NCBI GenBank assembly: GCA_028287415.1
Contig: JAQBPS010000646.1
Location: forward strand, 1-15,906
DNA: 15,906 nucleotides
Source: Bacillota bacterium
GTDB taxonomy: Bacteria; Bacillota; Sulfobacillia; Symbiobacteriales; Symbiobacteriaceae
Direction of reading: 5' to 3'
Below are positions 1 through 6,958 of this stretch, in pieces. Positions within the stretch are counted from its first letter, which is position 1; every line of letters begins with the position of its first letter. The position numbers and the translations under genes are program-made. Below the pieces are notes generated by a model that saw only the letters and a list, made by a program, of their open reading frames with translations, did no database searches and was not told the DNA's origin.

Positions 1-3000
1 AGTGCTTGACCGCCATGTTCTTGCTGCCGATGGACAGCGCCGCATCGCCAGCGTTGAACGAATCGCCTGCCTTGGAGTTGGCCTCACCAATCTTCTTGGC
101 GTCCGCCAGGTGGTTCTTCGCTGCCAGCTTGTGGTTCTCGACCTGTCCGGTCATCCCGGCCTGCTGCGCGGCGACAGCGGCGTCCAGGTGAGCGGAACCG
201 GCAGCGAGGTGATTGTCTACTAGTTCCTTGGTGCTCTTCGCGTTCTCCACATGACCAGTAGCGCTGTACGCCTTGGCGCCCATGGCGTCGTAGTGGTTCT
301 CTGCAGCCTTGTTCGTGGCGGCGTTATCGAGCTGGGTTTGGAGCTTCTGGGCGTCGGCCTGATGGAGCTTCGCGTACTCCTTGTGCTGCTGCACCTGCTT
401 GGGCAGCCCGGCGTAGGTGGCGGCGTCAGCGGCGGCGACGTGTGCGTCAGACGCGGAAAGGTGCTTGTTGATGATCTCCTGGGGGGTTCCGCCACTCGCC
501 ACACCATTAGACGCATTCATCGCCTTGGTGCCCAAGGAATCGTAGTGATCCTGTGCTGCCTGTACGGCGGCCTGCGCCTTGAGGTGCTTCTGAACGTCCG
601 TGGACGCCTGTAGGTGCGCCGCAGCGTTGTCGTGGTGGTCCTGCGCCGCCCCGTGCTCCCCCGCGAGCAGCGCCGCATTCTTGGCCTTCAGGTGCGCCTC
701 AAAGGCCGCATTGTGCGCCTTGACGGCCTCCGGGGTGTTCCCGAGACTGCCCGCCTTGATGGACGCGTTTTCGGCCTGCTTGCCCTTGGCGATGGCCTGG
801 TTCTTCGCGGCAGCCTGATCGGCCTGAGCCTGCTTCAGGTCCGCTACCTGCTTCTCGTGGTAGCCCTGAATGTTCTTGTGACCCGCCGCTCCCGACGTGT
901 TCCCGATGTTGCCCTGCGCCGTGGCGGCCTGGGCATGGGCGTCAGCGGCAGCCTGATGGGCAACGAGCTTGTCATGCAGCGGGAGATTCTGCTTCCCCGC
1001 GTCCGCCGCCTTCGTGGACGACACCCCGGCGTTGCTGCTTGCGGTGTTAGCCGCGTTCTCCAGCGTCTTCTGTGAGCTGAGCTTGTTCGCGGCGATCTTC
1101 TCGTGCTTGGCCCCGGCGGTCGCGTGAGCCTGCGCGGTGAAGGAGTTCCCGGCCAGCTCGTTGGCCTTCTGTGCGGCCAGGTGGGCGCTCGCAGCCTGTG
1201 TGTGCTGGGCGTGCGAGTCCATCAGGGAGTGAGACCCCGAGTTGTCGGCCTGCTTCACGCTGGCTGACAGGGAGTTCGCCTTGGTAGTGAGGTCGCCCGC
1301 CAGGGTCTGGCGCTTGGTGATTGCGGCACCCGAAGCGGCGTGCTTCTCCGCCTGTGCGTAGTGCGTCTGGGCCGCGCCCTCGCTGCCGGTTTGGAAGCGG
1401 GCCTGAGCCGCCGCCAGGTGGGCCTTCGCAGCGCTCTCGTGAGCCTTGGCGTCGCTGCTGCCGATGGCCTTATCGGACTGGCCGAATGCGCCCTTGGAGG
1501 TCTCGACGGCGGCGGCCTTCTCCGCAGCGGCCTTCTCCGCTTTGGCCTTCTGCTTGGCCATGGTCTCTTCGTGGACGGCCTTGTACTGGGCGGCGGACTT
1601 CTGGTGTCCCTCCGCCATCTGGCCGTGGTGCTGCGCGGCGGCGGAGTTGCCCGCCAGTGCGTGGGCCTGCTGCGCTGCCAGGTGACGCTGCGCGGCCTCG
1701 TCGTGCTTGACCGACTTCTCATGGTCACCCGAGTACGGCCCGGCAACCATCTTCAGCTTGCCCGACAGGGAGTCCGCCTTGGCAGTGAGATCGCCCGCCA
1801 GGGCCTTCCTCTTCTCAGCCTTCGCGGCAGCCTGCTCCGCGAGGTGCTGCTCCTTCATCTGCTGCGAGGCCGCTAGGTGGCCTTCCAGAGCCTTCCGATG
1901 GACAGCCGACTGCTCGGTGTTGCCCGCTGCCGAAGCCCACTGGGCGGCATGCTGGTGATCGGAGGCCGCCGACGCGTGCAGGGACCCCTTCATCGCAGCG
2001 GAAGGCTCCTGGGCGATCTGGCCTTCCGTCTTGGCGGCAGCACCGGAATACTGCGCGTGCTTCTGCTTCGCCATGGCTACGTTCGCCTGCGCGTGCGTAG
2101 CGTGGTCGGTGTACACCCCCACGTTCTTCTGGTGCTGGGCCGCCATGTCGTGGTTGCCCGCCGCCAGATGCGCCGCTGCCGCCGCCTTGTGGGCATCTGC
2201 AGCTGCCTTGTGGGCGGTCACCTGAGAGGCATACTGGGGCGCCCCGTGGTTACCCACCCCCATGAGCGACTGAGCGTGCTTGGACTTGGTGAGGGCGTCA
2301 GCGGTGAGGTTCTTCGCGGCTGCCTCCGCCTTCGCGGCCTCCGCCTTCGCGGCGGCCAGCTGCTTCGCGGCCTCCGCCTTCGCGGCGGCTTCCAGCTTGG
2401 CCTTTTCAGCCTGAACGGCTTCCTGCTTCGCCTGGCTTCCGAGACTCTTCGCCTTGACGCCGTGAACTGCGCTGGTTGCCGTGTGGAACTGAACACCGGG
2501 GTGGTTGCCGCCGGTACCGAGCTTCTTGAAGGCTTCAGCAGCCTTCAGGTGTTCCGTTGCGGCGACCGCGTGAGCCTCGGCCTGCTTGGCGGTGGCTCCG
2601 CCGGTCTTGGCGAGGTTGTCGGCCTTAGCGGTGGCGTCCTTGGCGACCGTGGCAGCGGCGTGAGCCGTCGCCTGTGCCGCCCCGGTGGCGCTCGCAGCCT
2701 GCGAGATTTCCTTGTGCCAGTCGGCCTGTGAGGCGTATCTCTTCTCGGCCTTGAAGACCGCTTTTCCGTTGGCCCCCATGTGGAACCGGCCGGTCGTGAA
2801 ACCACCCGAGAGGTGCCCGTGCTGCCGGGCAAGACCGCCGCCAGACATGCCCCGGGACGGGATCAGGGGGTTCACCAAGTGCCAGCCGTGGCGGTATCGG
2901 AACGCCAACGCACCCACAGGGTTCTTAGAGAAATCCAGGGTGTTCGGATCAACTATCCGGACACCTGCCGGTAACTCCGTGACGAACTGTAACGCGTATA

Positions 3001-3013
3001 AGGTCTCGCTCAT
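1..3013 (-). CDS. Giant Ala/His/Lys/Gln-rich helical-repeat protein, C-terminus beyond window
   Basis: Open for 1004 codons from an ATG at 3013 to the left edge with no stop, so the gene is truncated by the window. Residues 1-90 form a distinct N-terminal part with an R-H-G-W-H-L-V-N-P motif near 41-49 and a Gly/His-rich stretch at 56-80. From about 92 onward it is almost purely helical. About ten copies of a roughly 40-residue hairpin are seen, with the pattern H-x-x-A-A-x-A-H-L-x-A, a short A-G-N turn, then A-x-x-H-x-x-x-A-x-x-H. Copies lie near 147-190, 268-310, 346-385, 437-480, 525-565, 601-645, 686-725, 767-806, 851-890 and 935-975. There is a higher-order repeat (L-A-G-D-L-T-x-K-A-x-S-L-S at 405 and 571), and the last two units align over about 70 residues. 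No signal peptide or membrane segment is seen. Its ATG overlaps the upstream stop by 4 bases, so translation is probably coupled. Codons 5, 8 and 14 are rare TTA. Function is unknown; a virion-internal, scaffold-like or head-associated role is inferred from position only. Confidence 0.85.
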   Translation of the reverse strand, partial: MSETLYALQFVTELPAGVRIVDPNTLDFSKNPVGALAFRYRHGWHLVNPLIPSRGMSGGGLARQHGHLSGGFTTGRFHMGANGKAVFKAEKRYASQADWHKEISQAASATGAAQATAHAAATVAKDATAKADNLAKTGGATAKQAEAHAVAATEHLKAAEAFKKLGTGGNHPGVQFHTATSAVHGVKAKSLGSQAKQEAVQAEKAKLEAAAKAEAAKQLAAAKAEAAKAEAAAKNLTADALTKSKHAQSLMGVGNHGAPQYASQVTAHKAAADAHKAAAAAHLAAGNHDMAAQHQKNVGVYTDHATHAQANVAMAKQKHAQYSGAAAKTEGQIAQEPSAAMKGSLHASAASDHQHAAQWASAAGNTEQSAVHRKALEGHLAASQQMKEQHLAEQAAAKAEKRKALAGDLTAKADSLSGKLKMVAGPYSGDHEKSVKHDEAAQRHLAAQQAHALAGNSAAAQHHGQMAEGHQKSAAQYKAVHEETMAKQKAKAEKAAAEKAAAVETSKGAFGQSDKAIGSSDAKAHESAAKAHLAAAQARFQTGSEGAAQTHYAQAEKHAASGAAITKRQTLAGDLTTKANSLSASVKQADNSGSHSLMDSHAQHTQAASAHLAAQKANELAGNSFTAQAHATAGAKHEKIAANKLSSQKTLENAANTASSNAGVSSTKAADAGKQNLPLHDKLVAHQAAADAHAQAATAQGNIGNTSGAAGHKNIQGYHEKQVADLKQAQADQAAAKNQAIAKGKQAENASIKAGSLGNTPEAVKAHNAAFEAHLKAKNAALLAGEHGAAQDHHDNAAAHLQASTDVQKHLKAQAAVQAAQDHYDSLGTKAMNASNGVASGGTPQEIINKHLSASDAHVAAADAATYAGLPKQVQQHKEYAKLHQADAQKLQTQLDNAATNKAAENHYDAMGAKAYSATGHVENAKSTKELVDNHLAAGSAHLDAAVAAQQAGMTGQVENHKLAAKNHLADAKKIGEANSKAGDSFNAGDAALSIGSKNMAVKH
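2311..2392 (-). repeat. Short tandem repeat coding for A-K-A-E-A units
   Basis: A GC-rich array of near-identical 15-21 base units (plus-strand core cttcgcggcctccgc) lies inside the giant protein gene and codes for residues about 208-233, an (E-A-A-K)-type helix. Such arrays can expand or contract by slippage, so copy number may vary between relatives. Confidence 0.65.
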
Positions 3014-4146
3014 TTCTGGCTCCCCGCCCCCTTCTTGCGCCGCTTCTTGATGGCTGCCGCGAGCTTCGTCCTCGGGGCCTTCGAGAGCAGACTGTTCGAT
3101 GTGACCCGGGCGCCATCCTGTGACGAGACCGTGGGCACCGTGGTGTATCCGGCGTCTCCGCTGAATTCCGCCGACGCCGCGAGGTTCACCGCATTCGACA
3201 GGTGCACGTTGTTCCGCAGCGTGTTCAGCGTCGCCGCCTGCTGCGCGTTGTAGGCGTTCACCAGTGCCTGCTGGGACGGCGTCAGCGGGCGCTTGGCCTT
3301 CTGGTCCGCGAGGGCCTGCTTGGTCGCCGCAGACACCTGAGCCTGCTTCGCCTTCGTGGCGGCAGCCTTCGCCGCAGCAGCCTTTTTCGCGGCAGCGGTC
3401 TTCGCGGCAGCAGCCTTGTTCGCAGCCTTCGTCTTAGCAGATGCGGCCTTGCTCGCGGCGGTCTTCGCAGCAGAGGCGGCTTTCTTCTTGGCCTTTGCGG
3501 CGTCCGCAGTGGCCTTGTTCTTGTACGCCGAAGCGATGGCCTTCTTGGTGGCCGAGTCGTGGCCGTTGCTGTCCTTGATCTGCTGTGCAGACATGTCCTT
3601 CTGCGACGGCCCGACCGGCTGACCGGCAGCGTTGACTGGAACCCATCCGTGCTTCCAGCCGACTGCACCCGGAGGCAGCGTGTGCTTGGTCTGCTGACCG
3701 GATTGCTGACTCGTCTGCTTGGCCGGTGCAGGGGCCTTTTTGGCAGGCGCCGACGTGCCGCCGGAAGGGGCGTTAGCCAGTTCCACCGCAGTAGAGCCGT
3801 CCAGTACTGAGCGCAGGAAGGTCATCGGCTGTGACAGCTTCACGTCGCCCTTGTTCGGGGTCGCGCGGGCCTTCATCTTCGCGGCTTCCCATTCGGCGAC
3901 AGCAGAGGTGGCAGCGGCCCGAACCTCCGGGTGCACCTTGCCCTTGCCGGACGCCCAGTTCTTCGTGACGCCGATCGCCATCTGGACGGCTTTCGACTTC
4001 TCCATCCCGCGCTTCTCGATGAAGCTGTGGGCGAGGTTTTGGATATAGGGGGGAAGCGATAACGATTTGTCGCGGAAGAGGCCCGGACCTCCCGGCTTCC
4101 CCAGCGGGTGCGGCGTGGTTGCTAACGCCGCAGTCTCAGCACTCAT
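3010..4146 (-). CDS. 378-aa head-region protein with histone H1-like Lys/Ala tail
   Basis: ATG at 4146 with a GGAG eight bases upstream. Residues 30-95 form a compact helical domain (L-P-P-Y-I-Q-N-L-A-H, then K-A-V-Q-M-A-I-G, W-A-S-G-K-G-K-V, and A-E-W-E-A-A-K). From memory, this type recurs in actinophage proteins coded near the head genes. Residues 125-160 are a Pro/Ala/Gln linker. V-G-W-K-H-G-W-V-P-V-N at 162-172 is followed by a polar stretch. Residues 208-275 are an almost pure Ala/Lys run resembling the tails of histone H1 or actinobacterial HupS-type proteins, and the C-terminus (361-378) is strongly basic. The stop overlaps the ATG of the next gene by 4 bases. TTA codons occur at positions 8 and 29. 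A DNA-binding or scaffold role inside the capsid is an inference from charge and location; no enzyme motif is seen. Confidence 0.85.
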   Translation of the reverse strand: MSAETAALATTPHPLGKPGGPGLFRDKSLSLPPYIQNLAHSFIEKRGMEKSKAVQMAIGVTKNWASGKGKVHPEVRAAATSAVAEWEAAKMKARATPNKGDVKLSQPMTFLRSVLDGSTAVELANAPSGGTSAPAKKAPAPAKQTSQQSGQQTKHTLPPGAVGWKHGWVPVNAAGQPVGPSQKDMSAQQIKDSNGHDSATKKAIASAYKNKATADAAKAKKKAASAAKTAASKAASAKTKAANKAAAAKTAAAKKAAAAKAAATKAKQAQVSAATKQALADQKAKRPLTPSQQALVNAYNAQQAATLNTLRNNVHLSNAVNLAASAEFSGDAGYTTVPTVSSQDGARVTSNSLLSKAPRTKLAAAIKKRRKKGAGSQK

Positions 4147-4174
4147 TTCTTGCGCTCCGTCGGTTAGGTGCTGC

Positions 4175-4498
4175 TCAGTGGAACGCGGCGAGCTTGATGG
4201 TGGTGGCAGACGCGGTGACCTTCACGGTGTCCCCGGTGATGCTGTACACGAAATCGGACGGGTCGAGGAGGTATGTGGTGGTCGCGGCGATGGTGTAGGT
4301 CTTGTCCGGCACGGTGAGGCCCGTGGGGAGCACCAGGTTGGACTTGACGACGAGGGTGCCGCCCGCGCTCCCGCCATCAACGTAGAGCCAGGTGGCCCCG
4401 TCGTTCTGGAAGGTGTTTCCGGTGACGTCGGCGGCGGCGGTAGCGAACGCGGTCAGTCCGGAGTTGGCGGCGGAAATGACGGTTAAGGCGGTAGTCAT
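4175..4498 (-). CDS. 107-aa beta-rich protein, probable capsid decoration or minor head protein
   Basis: ATG at 4498, preceded by GAGGA at nine bases. The composition is Thr/Ala/Val/Gly-rich and, apart from one near the C-terminus, His-free. Alternating hydrophobic strands (T-L-V-V-K-S-N-L-V-L, K-T-Y-T-I-A-A-T-T-T-Y-L-L, D-T-V-K-V-T-A-S-A-T-T-I-K-L) suggest a small beta-sandwich. Proteins of this size and texture are common next to head genes in actinophages, where they are usually called decoration or minor structural proteins. No catalytic motif is visible. Codon 5 is TTA. It is too small to be the major capsid protein. The assignment rests on position and texture, not on a diagnostic motif. 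Confidence 0.75.
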   Translation of the reverse strand: MTTALTVISAANSGLTAFATAAADVTGNTFQNDGATWLYVDGGSAGGTLVVKSNLVLPTGLTVPDKTYTIAATTTYLLDPSDFVYSITGDTVKVTASATTIKLAAFH

Positions 4499-4537
4499 AG
4501 TTCGGGGTCCTCACGTGAGCTGTTCAGGCTGGCATGC

Positions 4538-4567
4538 CAAATACCAAACTACCGGTTTTCCCGTCAA
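4538..4567 (-). promoter_or_regulatory. Weak candidate promoter ahead of the 107-aa gene
   Basis: On the minus strand, TTGACG (4567-4562) is followed after 18 bases by TATTTG (4543-4538), in the 103-base gap between the MuF gene and the 107-aa gene. The -35 is good, but the -10 lacks the final T of TANNNT. A perfect palindrome CTCACGTGAG (4510-4519) lies between it and the start codon and overlaps the ribosome-binding site. Confidence 0.25.
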
Positions 4568-4601
4568 TCTGGGAGGCTAGTATCTATGGGGAGGAATTGC
4601 C

Positions 4602-5216
4602 CTACAGCTGCGCGGGCAGGGTGGTCACTACGGGTTTTCCGGGGAACGGCGGGGCCGGGAAGCACCGGCATTTGGGGTGGCGTCCTCCGGGGTGCAGTCC
4701 TTCGGGGGGGTTGGCCACGTCATAGTTTTTGCCGATCAGCCACCGGCAATCGGGGGTGGTCCGGTTGTCCAGGACGCCTCCCCATCCGAGGGTGCTGTTT
4801 CCGGTGATGTCGGAGAGCTTCCCGGAGGTTTTGGCCGCTTCGATACGCCGGGTGGACGCCTTCTTGTGTGCGGTGAACAGGGTCTTTTCCCGGGCGAGTG
4901 CTGCTTTCAGGTCAGGCGCTTCAGCTAGTCGCTTGATGGCGTTGATGAGGTAGGCAGCCCTGTATCGCCGGTTGCCTTTTTTGGCTGCGTCCTCGGGACG
5001 GGTCCCCCCGATCGGGGATTTCTTCCCCGGTTTGTACTTGAGGATTCCTGCGAGGACGGCGAGAACGAGTTTTCCGGGGGCTTTCAGGACTACCGAAATA
5101 GCCCGCGTCGCGGTGGCGAGAGGCGGGCCGGATTGCAAAACTGCTAGTACAGCTGCGACCTCCGCAGCGTGTTGTAACGATTCTGGGTCGGCCTTTTGCG
5201 GAACTTGCTCGGTCAT
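4602..5216 (-). CDS. MuF-type phage head morphogenesis protein (minor capsid)
   Basis: 204 residues from an ATG at 5216 with GGGAGA four bases upstream. The C-terminal half carries the MuF signature: D150, T153/T154, C157 (N-R-T-T-P-D-C-R), then after about 20 residues H175-P and H180-P-K-C183-R-C185. In phage Mu and SPP1, MuF/gp7-type proteins are minor head components that join the portal in the procapsid; that role is assumed here. The N-terminal 60 residues are Ala/Leu-rich helices. The protein ends about 19 residues after the C-R-C, so it has no toxin or protease extension as many MuF proteins do. It sits directly after the portal, the classic position. Codon 14 is TTA. Confidence 0.88.
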   Translation of the reverse strand: MTEQVPQKADPESLQHAAEVAAVLAVLQSGPPLATATRAISVVLKAPGKLVLAVLAGILKYKPGKKSPIGGTRPEDAAKKGNRRYRAAYLINAIKRLAEAPDLKAALAREKTLFTAHKKASTRRIEAAKTSGKLSDITGNSTLGWGGVLDNRTTPDCRWLIGKNYDVANPPEGLHPGGRHPKCRCFPAPPFPGKPVVTTLPAQL

Positions 5217-5257
5217 GTGTTCTCCCGGTACTATCCCTTTCGGGTGGTTGGGTGATT

Positions 5258-5297
5258 GGACCCCCGCTGGTTGAGTGAAAGCTCCCGGCGGGGGTCC
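5258..5297 (-). terminator. Hairpin between portal and MuF genes
   Basis: Perfect 10-bp arms ggacccccgc (5258-5267) and gcgggggtcc (5288-5297) enclose a 20-base loop, starting five bases after the portal stop. In the minus-strand message no U-run follows, so it would act as an attenuator, processing or stability element rather than a full terminator. On the plus strand it is followed by ATTTTT, so it could stop antisense transcription. Confidence 0.55.
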
Positions 5298-5302
5298 GAT
5301 TT

Positions 5303-6898
5303 TTATGCCTTCCCCGGCTTGGCCTGCGTTGTGTTCCCGGCCTTCGCGGCAGCACCCTTGCTCTGGACTAGCTGTACAGCCTTGTTGATCTTGGCCCCGG
5401 CCTTCGCCATCTCCATCTTGTCCTGGGCGTTCGCCGCCCCCTTGGCCATGCCTGCCTGTGGGCCGCCCTGCGCGGCGAGAGACTTCTGAGCTTCCAGGCC
5501 CACCTTCTTGGTCTGCAGCTCCAGGTCCATCCGCTGGGTGATGCGGTCTTCCAGACCAGCGAACTCCTTGTTGACTTCATCCATAGGCATATCCAGGTAA
5601 GTGCCCATCATCTTGGTCAATTCGGTCATGAACGCCTGCGGTACCCGCAGCTCGGTCGGCGTGGTGCCGAAACCCAGCAGGAGAGCCTTGACGGTGTCCA
5701 AGTCACCTTCTGACAGGGGCCCGAACTGGAACGTCGGGCAAACGCCCTTGGGGCCGAAGTTGTACATCACCAGGTCGGCCAAGACATAGTTCGTAATGCC
5801 CTCTCCCAGCTCCTTGGCGGTGCCTGTGAGCGACTGGAGAAAGAAGTCCGACTGATCCTTGGACAGGGCGTATGAGCCGCCGGGAGAGTCCGGGAGGTTG
5901 GTGAACCCGGCGAGCACGGAGGCAGCCATCTGGTTGTCCAGGTAGTTGATGAAATCCTGGAACAGTGCACCCGCTCCGGTGCCGGTCTCCAGGGTGTCCA
6001 CGGTGATCTCAGAGGACGTACCGAGGACCCCGCCGTTTTTCACGTACCGCAGGGCCTGCGCGTACTGCTTCGCCCGGGTCTCATCCTCGGCCTTGACGAC
6101 GTACCGGCCGGTAGCCTGCGCTTCCAGGAAAGTCGCCCAGAGGAACAGCACTTTCTGCTTCTTGTCGTGGAGCCAGTAGATCAGCTCCATATCGCTGTGG
6201 CCGCGTGACGCGGAGATGTGCTGGTTGTTCAGGTGAACCCATGAGTACTGCGCCGGGATGTCGATCCAGATGTTCGGCCAGATCGCACCACCCACGGACA
6301 CCGGGCGCTGCCGGAAACCACGGAAGGCGCCGGTCTTCGGGTCACGGGCTATCGCAGTGGTCGAGGAGGGCCGGAACGCCAACTTCTCGTAGACGATCTT
6401 GCCTTTGTCGTCGGTTGTGAAGACCTTTTCGAAGCACGCCTTGCGGTAGGTCCGGGCGGAGAGAGCCTGCGCGATGAGCAGCCTCATCGGGGTCTTCATC
6501 CCCCCTTGGTTGGCGGGCTTCGATAAGACGTCCTTGACGAACTTGGCCTCTCCGGTATCGCCGGGACCCGCGATGATGTCCCAGGGGGCGGACCGGATAG
6601 GCAGGGTCAGCACCTGCTGGATCGTCCGGGCTTTTCCGTCCCTGCCCAGCATCTCGTCAAAGTCGAGGGATTCCCATTCCCGCTCATCCAAGAGGATGCG
6701 GCCGGGGACCCCGGACCAGGATGCGGCGTAGGAGTCCTCAAACGCGTATAGCGAGCCCTCTTCGGCCTCTAACGCGACCTCGGGGGCACCCTTTGCCGTC
6801 TTGGAGAGGGGAGCCCCCGCCGCTGGATACGCAGGGCCATAGGGCAGGGAGTACTCTGCCGGTGTCGGCAGGCCATTACCCTGCTGCTCATCCGCCAC
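5303..6898 (-). CDS. Phage portal protein
   Basis: 531 residues from a GTG at 6898 with GGGGAG seven bases upstream; an in-frame ATG does not fit as well. The portal is the dodecameric ring at the capsid vertex through which the terminase packages DNA. Recognisable parts are L-T-L-P-I-R-S-A-P-W-D-I at 97-108, typical of actinophage portals (the clip/wing entry segment), a central H-I-S-A-S-R-G-H-S-D region near 230, and a Gln/Ala/Lys-rich helical C-terminus (about 455-531) of the kind that forms the barrel. Length and position immediately after terL support the call. One TTA codon, at residue 43. It resembles the DUF935/Mu gp29-like group in outline, but I cannot separate portal families without a profile search. 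Confidence 0.92.
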   Translation of the reverse strand: MADEQQGNGLPTPAEYSLPYGPAYPAAGAPLSKTAKGAPEVALEAEEGSLYAFEDSYAASWSGVPGRILLDEREWESLDFDEMLGRDGKARTIQQVLTLPIRSAPWDIIAGPGDTGEAKFVKDVLSKPANQGGMKTPMRLLIAQALSARTYRKACFEKVFTTDDKGKIVYEKLAFRPSSTTAIARDPKTGAFRGFRQRPVSVGGAIWPNIWIDIPAQYSWVHLNNQHISASRGHSDMELIYWLHDKKQKVLFLWATFLEAQATGRYVVKAEDETRAKQYAQALRYVKNGGVLGTSSEITVDTLETGTGAGALFQDFINYLDNQMAASVLAGFTNLPDSPGGSYALSKDQSDFFLQSLTGTAKELGEGITNYVLADLVMYNFGPKGVCPTFQFGPLSEGDLDTVKALLLGFGTTPTELRVPQAFMTELTKMMGTYLDMPMDEVNKEFAGLEDRITQRMDLELQTKKVGLEAQKSLAAQGGPQAGMAKGAANAQDKMEMAKAGAKINKAVQLVQSKGAAAKAGNTTQAKPGKA

Positions 6899-6958
6899 GG
6901 TAGTACTCCCCTAATCTCTGATGCTGTCCGGCTTATGCTAACATTCGGGAATTTCGCA

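Noticed and set aside
2311..2392. CRISPR-like array
   Set aside because: The repeats are short, contiguous and in frame with the coding sequence, with no spacers.
1877..2731. Long plus-strand reading frame (284 codons) opposite the giant gene
   Set aside because: It is the mirror of a GC-rich, repetitive minus gene, rich in Gly/Leu/Arg with no recognisable domain, and it has no place in the minus-strand transcript.
1..3013. Tape measure protein
   Set aside because: The gene sits between MuF and the expected capsid region rather than among tail genes, and no hydrophobic membrane segments are seen; the repeats are His-punctuated hairpins instead of long tape-measure helices.
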